64,000 nt of DNA from an uncultured Algibacter sp. (GCA_947499935.1 CANMQH010000001.1:62001-126000); one strand, 5' to 3'. Shown: positions 52,994 to 62,520, counted from the first letter of the stretch. The notes: generated by a model from the sequence alone, not told the origin. Program-made: numbers and translations.

Positions 52994-53047
52994 ACTCAGT
53001 ATTGTAAGTTGAACTAATCCCGCTTTTTCAGCGGAATCTAGGTTTAA
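52994..53047 (+). repeat. 54-base dispersed repeat, copy 2
   Basis: Nearly identical to 33921-33973 (ATTGTAAGTTGAACTAATCC, CGCTTTTTCAG, TCTAGGTTTAA). Here the central hairpin is perfect (CCGC/GCGG). It lies 16 bases after the hydrolase stop codon. Confidence 0.7.
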
Positions 53048-53120
53048 CCTTTTATTAAATAGAAATGTTTTACCCTAAAGAATAATTGTTTTTACGTATC
53101 ACAACCTTTAATTTCATAAA

Positions 53121-54293
53121 ATGAAAAATCTCATTTTAATTTTGTTTTTAGTATCTTCTAGTTTAATGTTTTCTCAAAAAAAACAAAAACATGGCCCTTT
53201 TGAAAGTTTCTATAAATCGGGAGAATTAAAAACTTCTGGGCAATATAGAGAGGGGAAAAAGATAGGTATGTGGCAAGACTACTATAAGTCGGGAAAATTG
53301 CAAAAAAAATACACCTATAATAACGGAAAGAATACAGGTGTTCAAGAAAATTATTACAAGAGTGGTGAGTTAAAGAATAAAACAGTTAAATTAAAAACAG
53401 AAGGTTTTATTAAAAAAGGGTTTTATGAAGGTGGGGTATTGTTCTATGAAATGCAACTATCCAGAAAATCTAAATCTGATTTTCTTGTAAAAAATGGACT
53501 TTATCATGAGTTTTTTAAAAATAATAATATTAAAGTAGAAACTAACTATAAGAATGACCAATTGGTAGGCTCCTGGGTTAGATATTATGATTCTGGTGAG
53601 AAAGAGTGGGAGGTAAACTATTACTCAGGATATAAACAAGGGGATTATGTGAAATATTTTAAAAATGGTCAAATAGAATTAAAAGGGAGTACGGTTTTAG
53701 GTGTAAAACATGGTTTAGAAAAACGTTTTACCGAAAAAGGATTACTTATTTTAGAAGGGACTTATGTAAAAGATAAGTTAGATGGTAAATGGGTTGTTTC
53801 TAATGAGTCAGAAAATAATACAGAGACCGTTAAATTTAAAGAAGGAATTCTTAAAAAATCGAAAAGTAATATTCAAATAGAGCCCACAAAAATTCCATAT
53901 GGAGATTATCAAAGGGTGCCTGTTTATCCGGGATGTGAATCATCTCTCAATAATTTGGAAAAAAGGAAATGTATGTCTCAAAAAATAGCAACACATGTTA
54001 ATAAAAATTTCAATACAGATATAGCTAGTAAATTAGGGTTGCAAGGTCGTCAACGAATAAATATTATTTTTAAAATCAATAAACAGGGTCTTGTAACAGG
54101 TATAAGAGCTAGAGCGCCTCATAAAGACTTGGAGAAAGAAGCTATAACGGTTATAAAGAAAATACCAAAAATGATACCTGGGATGCAATGGGGTGAGGCT
54201 GTAAATGTTCCTTACTCTTTACCTATTATTTTTATGGTCAATGGGAAAAAGAAAAAAGAAAAAGATCCTTTTGGTGACCTATTTACCAATTAA
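53121..54293 (+). CDS. MORN-type repeat protein fused to a TonB-like C-terminal domain
   Basis: 390 residues with a signal peptide (cleavage near LMFSQ, about 19). About eight MORN/YwqK-type repeats follow (about 25-235: FESFYKSGELKTSGQYREGK, MWQDYYKSGKLQKKY, GDYVKYFKNGQIEL). The TonB-C-like module begins after about 255: RVPVYPGCES, RKCMSQKIA, GRQRINIIFKINKQG, IRARAPHKDLEKEA, VNVPYSLPIIFMV. This module is close to that of the two TonB proteins at 12843 and 13710. There is no membrane helix or proline spacer, so it is not an energy transducer. The protein should be periplasmic or outer-membrane attached. The C-terminus is Lys-rich (GKKKKEKDPFGDLFTN). Function unknown. Confidence 0.82.
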   Translation: MKNLILILFLVSSSLMFSQKKQKHGPFESFYKSGELKTSGQYREGKKIGMWQDYYKSGKLQKKYTYNNGKNTGVQENYYKSGELKNKTVKLKTEGFIKKGFYEGGVLFYEMQLSRKSKSDFLVKNGLYHEFFKNNNIKVETNYKNDQLVGSWVRYYDSGEKEWEVNYYSGYKQGDYVKYFKNGQIELKGSTVLGVKHGLEKRFTEKGLLILEGTYVKDKLDGKWVVSNESENNTETVKFKEGILKKSKSNIQIEPTKIPYGDYQRVPVYPGCESSLNNLEKRKCMSQKIATHVNKNFNTDIASKLGLQGRQRINIIFKINKQGLVTGIRARAPHKDLEKEAITVIKKIPKMIPGMQWGEAVNVPYSLPIIFMVNGKKKKEKDPFGDLFTN

Positions 54294-54323
54294 AGCAATA
54301 CATTAAATAAAACATAATATAGC

Positions 54324-54671
54324 ATGAATGTATTAATTAAACTTCTTTTAAACGCGGTAGCTGTTTTTGCTTTAGCAAATATTTTATCGGGGGTTAGTGT
54401 AGATGGTTATATGTCTGCAATAATAGTAGCGCTTGTTTTATCTGTTCTTAATCTTTTTGTAAAACCACTTTTAGTCGTCTTTACACTTCCGGTAACCATA
54501 GTTACTTTGGGCTTGTTTTTATTAGTTATAAATGGATTAATTATTCTTTTAGCCGATAAGTTTATTACAGGATTTTCTGTAGATAGCATATGGTGGGCAA
54601 TTTTGTTTAGTGTTCTATTATCTATACTACAATCTCTTTTGCGGTCTTTCTTAAAAAAAGAGAAAAAATAG
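54324..54671 (+). CDS. Holin-4-like family membrane protein (YvlD-type)
   Basis: 115 residues with four hydrophobic helices and a basic end (RSFLKKEKK). The family pattern is ALVLSVLNLFVKPLLVVFTLPVTIVTLG. Despite the family name (phage holin 4), members are widespread single-copy bacterial membrane proteins of unknown role; there are no phage genes here. It starts 30 bases after the MORN-TonB gene. Confidence 0.82.
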   Translation: MNVLIKLLLNAVAVFALANILSGVSVDGYMSAIIVALVLSVLNLFVKPLLVVFTLPVTIVTLGLFLLVINGLIILLADKFITGFSVDSIWWAILFSVLLSILQSLLRSFLKKEKK

Positions 54672-54695
54672 CCTCAAAATCAAGCGATTAAAAAC

Positions 54696-54727
54696 TTTGT
54701 TAGGTGGTTAAAAAATTTGTACTTTTG
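54696..54727 (+). promoter_or_regulatory. Strong promoter of the tig gene
   Basis: TTTG at 54696-54699, a 20-base spacer, then TACTTTTG at 54720-54727. It matches the consensus fully. The leader to the ATG is about 80 bases and contains two small hairpins (GGATTA/TAATCC and GCCT/AGGC). Confidence 0.7.
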
Positions 54728-54813
54728 CATCCCAATTTTAGTCACATAAATTTAGGATTAAAAAAGTAATCCTTATTGTTAAATGCCTAATTTAAGGCTT
54801 TATATCATTTAAA

Positions 54814-56142
54814 ATGAATATTACAAGAGAAAACGTTGATGCATTAAATGCTGTGGTAAAAGTAGACATCGCTAAAGAAGATTATAGCGATAAAGTTGAA
54901 AAAATCTTAACAGATTATCGTAAGACAGCCAATATTCCTGGGTTTAGAAAAGGGCATGTGCCAATGGGTATGGTCAAAAAACAATATGGAAAAGCAGTAT
55001 TGGTAGATGAGGTAAACAAACTTTTGCAAGATGCTCTAAATAAATATTTAACCGAAGAGAAGTTAGATGTTTTAGGTCAGCCATTACCAAAAGCCCAAGA
55101 TAATATAGATTGGGATGCAGAAGGTTTTTCTTTTGAATTTGAGTTAGGTTTAGCACCAGAATTTGATGTTCAATTAAAAAGTAAAAAAGCCATTACGCAA
55201 TATAATATTGTTGCAGATGATAAAATGATTGATGAGCAAATTGAGCGTATTCAAAAACAATACGGAAAATTAGTTTCTCTGGATACTATTGAAAAAGATA
55301 GCGAAATTACAGGAGCTTACACTAATGAAGACAAGGCGATAGATAATACCGTAACATTAACTTTAGATAAATTTAAAGGAAAATCAACCGAAAAACAATT
55401 TATCGGCGCTAAGGTAGGCGATGTTATAACGCTAAAAACTAAAGGTCTTTACAGTGATGATGCAGAGATAATGAATGCTTTAAAATTAAGTCAAGAAGAT
55501 GCAAAAGACTTAGATATTGAAGTTAATTTTACAATTACTGAAATAAATAAACGCGAATTAGCAGATTTAGATCAAGAGTTATTTGATAAGCTTTTTGGAA
55601 AAGACGGGGTAACATCTACAACGGAGTTAAAGGCTAAAATAAAAGAAGATGCAGAAAAACAATTTGTGCAACAGGCTGATCAAAAATTCTTAAATGATGT
55701 TACTGAGCATTTAGTAGAAAACACAAAGTTTGATTTACCTGGAGAATTTTTAACCAAATGGATGCAAACTGCTGGTGAAAAAGAAATGGATGCGGATCAG
55801 GCTAAAGAAGAATATGAAAAATCTGAAAAAAGCTTGCGTTACCAATTAATTGAAGGTAAGTTAATTGAAGAAAATAATGTTCAAGTAACTATGGATGATA
55901 TTAAAAATCATGCAAGAGAAATGATTAAAGGACAAATGGCTCAATTTGGTCAAATGAATCCTTCTGATAAAGAATTAGATGATATTGCCGCTCGCGTGTT
56001 AGGAAACCAAGATGAAGCACGACGAATATCAGAACAGTTAATTAGTCAGAAACTATTATCTGTTTACAAAGAAAAAGCAAATATTAAAGTTAAAGAATTG
56101 AGTTACGAAAACTTTGTAAAAGAAGTTTACGGCGACAAGTAA
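54814..56142 (+). CDS. tig: Trigger factor (ribosome-associated chaperone)
   Basis: A peptidyl-prolyl isomerase/chaperone that binds nascent chains at the ribosome exit. 442 residues. The N-domain has the ribosome-binding GFRKG (43-47) in IPGFRKGHVPMGMV; a PPIase-type middle part (about 150-240) and a helical C-terminal chaperone domain follow. It is followed by a terminator, then clpP and clpX, the widely conserved tig-clpP-clpX order. Confidence 0.95.
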   Translation: MNITRENVDALNAVVKVDIAKEDYSDKVEKILTDYRKTANIPGFRKGHVPMGMVKKQYGKAVLVDEVNKLLQDALNKYLTEEKLDVLGQPLPKAQDNIDWDAEGFSFEFELGLAPEFDVQLKSKKAITQYNIVADDKMIDEQIERIQKQYGKLVSLDTIEKDSEITGAYTNEDKAIDNTVTLTLDKFKGKSTEKQFIGAKVGDVITLKTKGLYSDDAEIMNALKLSQEDAKDLDIEVNFTITEINKRELADLDQELFDKLFGKDGVTSTTELKAKIKEDAEKQFVQQADQKFLNDVTEHLVENTKFDLPGEFLTKWMQTAGEKEMDADQAKEEYEKSEKSLRYQLIEGKLIEENNVQVTMDDIKNHAREMIKGQMAQFGQMNPSDKELDDIAARVLGNQDEARRISEQLISQKLLSVYKEKANIKVKELSYENFVKEVYGDK

Positions 56143-56165
56143 ATAAAGATTAAATGCTTATATTT

Positions 56166-56199
56166 AGGCGCTTAAATCTGTAGATTTAAGCGCCTTTTT
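56166..56199 (+). terminator. Rho-independent terminator after tig
   Basis: AGGCGCTTAAATCT (56166-56179) pairs perfectly with AGATTTAAGCGCCT (56182-56195), followed by TTTTT. A 14-bp stem on a tight turn. Confidence 0.8.
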
Positions 56200-56285
56200 A
56201 TTAAAAATTAAATGTATACACATTAGGTTTAGGCTCATATTTATTGTAAATCAGGGCTTTATCAATATAATTTATAAAATAGACT

Positions 56286-56960
56286 ATGGATTACGCAAAA
56301 GAATTTGAAAAATTCGCCATAAAAGATCAAGGTATTAGCAGTACATACTACAATAAAATCATAAGTAGCATGTATCCAACAAATCTAACGCCAAATATCA
56401 TTGAAGAGCGCCAGATGAATATTGCTGTTTTTGATGTATTCTCACGTTTAATGATGGATAGGATTATTTTTCTGGGTACAGGTATCAATGATCAAGTTGC
56501 TAATATTGTTCAGGCTCAATTATTGTTTTTAGAAAGTACAGATGCAAATAAAGACATACAGATATATATCAATTCTCCAGGCGGAAGTGTTTATGCAGGT
56601 TTAGGTATTTATGATACGATGCAGTTTATTAAGCCCGATGTAGCCACAATTTGTACAGGTATGGCTGCTTCTATGGGCGCTGTATTGTTATGTGCAGGAG
56701 AAAAGGGTAAACGTAGTGGTTTAACGCATTCTCGAGTTATGATTCATCAACCATTAGGTGGTGCTCAAGGTCAAGCTAGTGATATAGAAATTACGGCAAG
56801 AGAGATTTTGATTCTAAAAGAAGAACTTTATAAGATTATTAGTAAGCATTCTGGTCAAGATTACGATAAAGTATACGAAGATAGTGATAGAGACTACTGG
56901 ATGAAATCAGATAAAGCTAAAGAATACGGCATGATTGACGAGATTTTAGTTCGTAATTAA
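56286..56960 (+). CDS. clpP: ATP-dependent Clp protease proteolytic subunit
   Basis: A serine protease forming the ClpP tetradecamer. 224 residues with the catalytic triad Ser129 ([13 protein letters not shown]), His154 ([11 protein letters not shown]) and Asp203 (SDRDYWM). It also has the oxyanion/hydrophobic strand [13 protein letters not shown]. It is followed after 74 bases by its unfoldase clpX. Confidence 0.97.
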   Translation: MDYAKEFEKFAIKDQGISSTYYNKIISSMYPTNLTPNIIEERQMNIAVFDVFSRLMMDRIIFLGTGINDQVANIVQAQLLFLESTDANKDIQIYINSPGGSVYAGLGIYDTMQFIKPDVATICTGMAASMGAVLLCAGEKGKRSGLTHSRVMIHQPLGGAQGQASDIEITAREILILKEELYKIISKHSGQDYDKVYEDSDRDYWMKSDKAKEYGMIDEILVRN

Positions 56961-57034
56961 ACAAAAATTCGTAAATTTAATAAATTATTGTAGAGGGGTT
57001 TTATGGTAATTCGCTCACAAAATAGATAGGAGAG

Positions 57035-58267
57035 ATGGCAAAAGAAGAACTAGAGTGTTCGTTTTGTGGTAGAAAAAAACCAGAAACGAATTTATTAATA
57101 GCAGGATTAGATGCACATATATGCGATCGGTGTATAGAGCAAGCGCATGGTATTGTTATTGAAGAATCTAAACAGAGCGATAGCAGCGATTTATCTGCAG
57201 AATTAAAATTACGTAAACCTCTACAAATAAAAGCGTTCTTAGACGAGTATATTATAGGTCAAGGTACAACAAAGAAAGTGATGTCTGTTGCCGTTTATAA
57301 TCATTACAAAAGATTATTACAGCCAGCAACTAAAGATGATATTGATATTCAAAAAAGTAATATTATCATGGTTGGGCAAACCGGTACAGGTAAGACATTA
57401 ATGGCTAAAACCATTGCTAAGATGTTAAACGTACCATTAGCTATTGTTGATGCTACTGTTTTAACAGAGGCGGGTTATGTTGGAGAAGATGTTGAGAGTA
57501 TTTTAACAAGATTATTACAAGCTGCAGATTATAATTTAGAAAAAGCAGAAAAAGGTATTGTTTTTATTGATGAGATTGATAAAATTGCACGTAAAAGCGA
57601 TAACCCTTCTATTACAAGAGATGTTTCTGGAGAAGGTGTGCAGCAAGCTTTATTAAAGCTTTTAGAAGGAACGGTAGTTAATGTTCCGCCTAAAGGAGGT
57701 CGTAAACATCCAGATCAAAAATTTATAGAAGTTAACACCGAAAATATATTATTTATTGCTGGTGGTGCTTTTGATGGTATTGAACGTGTTATCTCTAAAC
57801 GTTTAAATATGCAAGCTGTTGGTTATAGTGCCTCAATGTCTGATGATGTTGTAGATCAAAACCATTTGTTACAATACATCATACCAAAAGATTTAAAAGA
57901 TTTTGGTTTAATTCCTGAAATTATTGGACGTTTACCAGTTTTAACATACATGAATCCTTTAGATGCAGATACACTAAGGGCCATACTTACCGAACCCAAA
58001 AACGCCATTATTAAACAGTATAAAAAGTTGTTCTTTATGGACGACATTGACTTTACAATTACTGATGGTGCATTAGAGTTTATTGTTGGAAAAGCTATAG
58101 AATATAAACTAGGCGCAAGAGGATTACGATCATTATGTGAAGAAATATTAACAGATGCCATGTTCGAAATGCCTAGCGGAAAAGACAAAAAGTTAAATGT
58201 AACTAAGGCTTATGCCGAAGAAAAATTGACAAAAACAACGCTTAAAAAACTTAAAGCTGTTTCATAA
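57035..58267 (+). CDS. clpX: ATP-dependent unfoldase ClpX
   Basis: An AAA+ ATPase that unfolds substrates for ClpP. 410 residues. The zinc-binding domain carries Cys8, Cys11, Cys30 and Cys33 ([14 protein letters not shown]). The AAA+ core has Walker A GQTGTGKT (114-121), Walker [12 protein letters not shown] and pore loop GYVGEDVES, and ends with the sensor-2 GARGLRSL. ClpP-binding loop region [17 protein letters not shown]. Ends close to a large palindromic terminator. Confidence 0.97.
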   Translation: MAKEELECSFCGRKKPETNLLIAGLDAHICDRCIEQAHGIVIEESKQSDSSDLSAELKLRKPLQIKAFLDEYIIGQGTTKKVMSVAVYNHYKRLLQPATKDDIDIQKSNIIMVGQTGTGKTLMAKTIAKMLNVPLAIVDATVLTEAGYVGEDVESILTRLLQAADYNLEKAEKGIVFIDEIDKIARKSDNPSITRDVSGEGVQQALLKLLEGTVVNVPPKGGRKHPDQKFIEVNTENILFIAGGAFDGIERVISKRLNMQAVGYSASMSDDVVDQNHLLQYIIPKDLKDFGLIPEIIGRLPVLTYMNPLDADTLRAILTEPKNAIIKQYKKLFFMDDIDFTITDGALEFIVGKAIEYKLGARGLRSLCEEILTDAMFEMPSGKDKKLNVTKAYAEEKLTKTTLKKLKAVS

Positions 58268-58335
58268 TGGTTTTGTTTTTCTAGAAAGTTAAGTTGATTA
58301 TAAAAGCCAATGTTTGTAATGCAGATATTGTTATA

Positions 58336-58393
58336 ATAGTAAAAAAGGAAAATCCGTAATTGTTAACAATTACGGATTTTCCTTTTTTACTAT
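58336..58393. terminator. Bidirectional terminator: 58-base perfect palindrome
   Basis: Two perfectly complementary 29-base arms meet at TGTT/AACA (58361-58368). The outer arms contain six A (left) and six T (right), so both strands have a U-tract after a GC-containing stem (AATCCGTAATT). It lies between the convergent clpX and OmpA/PD40 genes. Confidence 0.85.
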
Positions 58394-58406
58394 GCTAAAC
58401 TTAAAG

Positions 58407-60035
58407 TTATTTGTTGTTTAAAATATTAAACTCAATACGCCTATTAGACTGCAAATCTTTTTTAGAACATTGGTCTTTACAATCAATTAAAGGTTTAGAT
58501 TCTCCAAAACCTTTAGATTGTAGCCTTTGCTTATTAATACCGTGATTTATTAGGTATTTAACTGCAGATGCTGCGCGTTTTTCAGATAAGCTTACATTAT
58601 AGGCATCAACACCCTCATTATCTGTATGTGCATCAATGGATAACGTCATTTCAGGATGTTCATTTAACACTTTAACTATTTTATTTAATGATATAAAAGA
58701 TTCTTCTTTAACATCCCATTTATCAAAATCAAAATAGATATTTTCTATAACAATACTTAATGCATTCTTTGTTTCGATAATTACAGGCTCAGTAGGTTGT
58801 AATGCTATGTTTTTGGTATAGGTAGTTGCTTTGCCTTCGTTAGCTAAAAAAGTAATAGACAAATCTTTAAAGCCAGCCTTTGTTACAGATATAGTATAAG
58901 TTTCTAGAGGTGTAAGATTAAAGTTGTAATCAGCACTTTCGTTAGTTAATTGCCTGTCTATTTCATTGCCATCATCATCTTTTAAAATAACAAGCGCATT
59001 AGGTAATTTTATTTGAGTCTCTAAATCTAAAATTTGACCTTCTAGTATTTGTTTAACTTCATTATTAAAAGCTGTATAAATATCAAAACCTCCTTTACCG
59101 TTTGGTCTGTTAGAAGACATGTAGCCTTTGTTTTTAGTTGCTAGAAAAAAAGCAATGTCATCGTATGATGTATTTATTGTATTTCCTAAATTTCTTGGTG
59201 ATTTATAACCATTTTTAGATATTTTACTTATAAAAAGATCATAACCACCCATGTTTTTATGTCCTTTTGAGGCAAAATAAAGATATTTATTATCTAAAGA
59301 AAGCGACGGATATTTATCGTCCAGATTAGTGTTAATGGTGTTTCCTAAGTTTACAGGTTTACTTAAAGTGCCGTCAGGGTTAATATTTGAAACATACAAA
59401 TCAAAACCACCATGACCATTAGGCATATTAGAAGCGAAAAATAATTGATCTCCTTTTGGGCTCACATAAGGTGTCTCAATAGAAATGTTTTCGCTATTAA
59501 TGCTTAGTAATTCATGGTTAACCCAATTACCATGCGACCCATCTTCAAGATCAGCTTTGTATAATTTGTATTCTAACGAATTACTTTTAGTGCTTTTTGT
59601 ATAATATACCGTTTTTTGATTTGGAGTAAATGCTAATTGATCTTCACTTTGATTTGTATTTAAAATTCTCGAAAATAAAAACGGAGAACTCAAAGTGCCG
59701 TTTTCACTTATGTCTAAACAAAATAAATCTTTATAAGCCTCATTGGTATTGGGGTCAATCTTGGCTATGCCTCCTAGTTTTTTAGAAGACGTAGTTATTA
59801 ATTTATTCTTAAAAAAGCATGAGCCTATTTCAGAAAAACGAGAATTTGCTCCAGCATCTAAAAGCTCAAAATTAAATCCGTTAGGACCAATAATAGTATT
59901 TTTTTGAGACGGATTCGATTGAAAATTACGGTATATAGTAGGGGTGTTATTTGCTACAATTAAACTTGGTGTAGTTTGGGTAATTGCAATATTTGAAATA
60001 AGCAAAGCAAAGACATATAGCTTTGATTTTATCAT
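58407..60035 (-). CDS. OmpA-family protein with PD40 beta-propeller
   Basis: 542 residues with a signal peptide (cleavage near NIAITQ, about 20). A PD40/WD40-like propeller follows (about 60-330: LYKADLEDG, GDQLFFASNMPNGHGGFDLY, KYLYFASKGHKNMGGYDL, YMSSNRPNGKGGFDIY). A carboxypeptidase-regulatory-like domain (about 330-405) and a C-terminal peptidoglycan-binding OmpA domain (about 425-540) complete it; the latter has IDAHTDNEGVDAYN, LSEKRAASAVKYL and SNRRIEF. This order is like PorE of the T9SS but lacks PorE's N-terminal TPR. It could be a PorE-like T9SS partner or a general cell-wall anchor. Confidence 0.85.
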   Translation of the reverse strand: MIKSKLYVFALLISNIAITQTTPSLIVANNTPTIYRNFQSNPSQKNTIIGPNGFNFELLDAGANSRFSEIGSCFFKNKLITTSSKKLGGIAKIDPNTNEAYKDLFCLDISENGTLSSPFLFSRILNTNQSEDQLAFTPNQKTVYYTKSTKSNSLEYKLYKADLEDGSHGNWVNHELLSINSENISIETPYVSPKGDQLFFASNMPNGHGGFDLYVSNINPDGTLSKPVNLGNTINTNLDDKYPSLSLDNKYLYFASKGHKNMGGYDLFISKISKNGYKSPRNLGNTINTSYDDIAFFLATKNKGYMSSNRPNGKGGFDIYTAFNNEVKQILEGQILDLETQIKLPNALVILKDDDGNEIDRQLTNESADYNFNLTPLETYTISVTKAGFKDLSITFLANEGKATTYTKNIALQPTEPVIIETKNALSIVIENIYFDFDKWDVKEESFISLNKIVKVLNEHPEMTLSIDAHTDNEGVDAYNVSLSEKRAASAVKYLINHGINKQRLQSKGFGESKPLIDCKDQCSKKDLQSNRRIEFNILNNK

Positions 60036-60161
60036 GACATAATGGATTAGGGTAAATTAAAGATTAAAGATAGCTTTGAAAATCAATTACTTAACAAAAA
60101 CTTAGACCAATGACAAAAAAAACCGTTAAATTAAATTTTAAGAGCGATTTTTGGTACTTTA

Positions 60162-61682
60162 TCAAGGTTTTTTATTCAAATGCAATAAGTCTTCTAGATA
60201 ATCTCTAGTGTTGGAAAGTCTAGGTATTTTATGTTGTCCGCCTAGCTTATTATTCTGTTTTAACCAATCGTAAAAAAGGTTTTTACGGGCTACGTTTATT
60301 TTAGGTTTATTAAGTGTTATGTTGTTATAACGTTTAGCCTCGTAATCAGAATTTAGTGCTTTTAACGCATTATCAAATAATTCATTAAAATACAGGATGT
60401 CTTTTGGAGGTGTTTTAAATTCTATAAGCCACTCATGGGCACCTTTTTCTTTGCCTTCCATAAAAATAGGAGCTGCTGTATAGTCTACAATCTCAGCTTT
60501 GGTACGCTTACAAACTTTTTTTAAGGCATTCTCTGCATTTTCTATAATGAGTTCTTCTCCAAATACATTAATATGGTGTTTGGTACGTCCAGAAATTTTT
60601 ATCCGATACGGGCTTAGAGAAGTAAACCTAACGGTGTCTCCAATTTTGTAGCGCCATAAACCAGCATTAGTGGTTATAATAATAGCATAATTTTGGTTTA
60701 ATGTTACTTGGCTAAGCGGAATGGCTTTTTCTTGTGCAGTGGCATAGATGGCCATGGGAATAAATTCGTAAAAAATACCATAATCGAGCATGAGCAATAA
60801 TTCATCAGAGTTGTTTTGGTCTTGAATGGCGAAAAACCCTTCTGAGGCATTATATATTTCGTAATATTTGAAATCCTTTTTCGGAAGTATTTTTTTGTAT
60901 TGGTCTTTGTAAGGTGTAAAGCTAACACCGCCGTGTAAATATACTTCTAGGTTAGGCCAAACATCATGCAAATCTTTTTTTCCAGTAGTCTCTAAAACAT
61001 TATTTAAAAGGACTAACATCCATGATGGTACACCTGCTAGGCTAGTAACGTTTTCATTAATAGTTTCGTTTACAATGGCTTGCATTTTATGCTCCCAATC
61101 ACTCATTAATGAGACCTTATTTCCTGGGGTACTACTAAATTCAGCCCAAAACGGCATATTGTCAATTAAAATAGCAGAAAGGTCCCCAAATACGGTACCA
61201 TTTTCTTTATAGAGTTCTTTACTGCCCCCAAGGCGTAAACTTTTGCCTGTAAATAATTGTGAGTTTTCGTTATTGTTAAGGTATATACATAATAAGTCTT
61301 TCATTGCTGCGTAGTGGCAGTCTTCTAAAGACTCAGCGCTAACAGGTATAAACTTACTTTTTGCTCGTGTTGTACCGCTAGATTTAGCAAACCATTTAAT
61401 GGGCGTTGGCCAAAAAAGATTAGACTCACCCCTTCGGGAGCGCTCAATAACATCCTGCCAACCATCATAATTTTTTATAGGTATACGTTCGGCAAATGTT
61501 TCATAATTTTTTATAGAAGAAAAATCGTGTAGTTTACCAATTTCTGTATGTTTTGCTATCTCTAAAAGATTTAATAGCAATTCGTTTTGTACTTCGTTTG
61601 GGTATTTTAAAAATAGCTCAATTTGATGAAATCGCTTTTTTAAAAACCAAGAAGCAACAGAATTTACTATAGGTATTGGCAT
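60162..61682 (-). CDS. GH3-family acyl-adenylating enzyme
   Basis: 506 residues of the GH3 superfamily, known from plants for joining jasmonate or auxin to amino acids. Bacterial members are common in the Bacteroidota but have no known substrate. The ATP-binding motif is KSSGTTRAKSKFIPVS (100-115), with YNASEGFFAIQ in the middle and GLWRYKIGDTVRF later. Length and motif order are normal, so the enzyme should be active. It stands alone, divergent from the DUF2797 gene by 42 bases. Confidence 0.88.
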   Translation of the reverse strand: MPIPIVNSVASWFLKKRFHQIELFLKYPNEVQNELLLNLLEIAKHTEIGKLHDFSSIKNYETFAERIPIKNYDGWQDVIERSRRGESNLFWPTPIKWFAKSSGTTRAKSKFIPVSAESLEDCHYAAMKDLLCIYLNNNENSQLFTGKSLRLGGSKELYKENGTVFGDLSAILIDNMPFWAEFSSTPGNKVSLMSDWEHKMQAIVNETINENVTSLAGVPSWMLVLLNNVLETTGKKDLHDVWPNLEVYLHGGVSFTPYKDQYKKILPKKDFKYYEIYNASEGFFAIQDQNNSDELLLMLDYGIFYEFIPMAIYATAQEKAIPLSQVTLNQNYAIIITTNAGLWRYKIGDTVRFTSLSPYRIKISGRTKHHINVFGEELIIENAENALKKVCKRTKAEIVDYTAAPIFMEGKEKGAHEWLIEFKTPPKDILYFNELFDNALKALNSDYEAKRYNNITLNKPKINVARKNLFYDWLKQNNKLGGQHKIPRLSNTRDYLEDLLHLNKKP

Positions 61683-61724
61683 ATTTATTTTACCTTTAAA
61701 ATTTTAAAAATAAGATTTTTTTTT

Positions 61725-62519
61725 ATGATTTACCATGGTGTTTTAACAAAAATGATAACTGAGTTTGCTAATCCTATTCAATATTATTTAGTATTTGAAA
61801 ATGATTTTTTAAATATGAATCAATTATTGGGTAAAAAGCTATCTATTGAGTTTGTTAAATATCAATGTTTAAATTGTGGTAAAGACAAGCCCATATACAG
61901 GCAAGGGTTTGATAAACAATGTTTTTTTCAAATACCACAAGCTGCAGATTGGATTATGCGTCCAGAATTAAGCACAGCACATTTAGATAAAGAAGATAGA
62001 GATTTGGATTATGAAAAAAAAGTACAGTTGCAACCTCATATTGTTTATTTAGCTAATTCTAGTAATGTTAAAGTGGGCGTAACTAGAAAAACCCAAGTGC
62101 CAACGCGTTGGATTGATCAGGGCGCGCACGAAGCTATAGAAATTGTAGAAGTACCCAATAGATATTTGGCAGGCATTACAGAGGTTGCTTTAAAAGATTT
62201 TGTAGCCGATAAGACCAATTGGAGAAAAATGTTGAAAAATGATATAGAAGATGAGAGTTTGGTAGTGTGGCGTGATCGTTTAAAACAGTATATACCAGAC
62301 GAAGCCAAAGATTATTTTATACAAAATAATACTGAAACACATCTAGCGTTTCCTGTTAATCAATATCCCGAAAAGCCTAAAAGTTTAAACCTTACTAAAG
62401 AACATAAATTTACAGGCAAACTAGTAGGTGTAAAAGGGCAATACTTAATTTTTGAAGACAATACTGTATTTAATGTTCGTGCTAACGAGGGGTTGGTTGT
62501 TAAAATAACTTTAGCCTAG
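61725..62519 (+). CDS. DUF2797 family protein
   Basis: 264 residues starting MIYHGVLTKMITEFANPIQY, which fits the DUF2797 start. It has a Cys-rich part (QCLNCGKDKPIYRQGFDKQC), suggesting a zinc site. The middle (VYLANSSNVKVGVTRKTQVP) contains a GIY-YIG-like start, so a nuclease-like fold is possible. The usual later GTCR motif is not seen. Function unknown. The stop codon is 1 base from that of the convergent LysE gene. Confidence 0.82.
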   Translation: MIYHGVLTKMITEFANPIQYYLVFENDFLNMNQLLGKKLSIEFVKYQCLNCGKDKPIYRQGFDKQCFFQIPQAADWIMRPELSTAHLDKEDRDLDYEKKVQLQPHIVYLANSSNVKVGVTRKTQVPTRWIDQGAHEAIEIVEVPNRYLAGITEVALKDFVADKTNWRKMLKNDIEDESLVVWRDRLKQYIPDEAKDYFIQNNTETHLAFPVNQYPEKPKSLNLTKEHKFTGKLVGVKGQYLIFEDNTVFNVRANEGLVVKITLA

Positions 62520-62520
62520 C

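Noticed and set aside
54324-54671. Prophage remnant, from the holin-family match
   Set aside because: No other phage genes, attachment sites or integrase nearby. The family is widespread as a chromosomal membrane protein.
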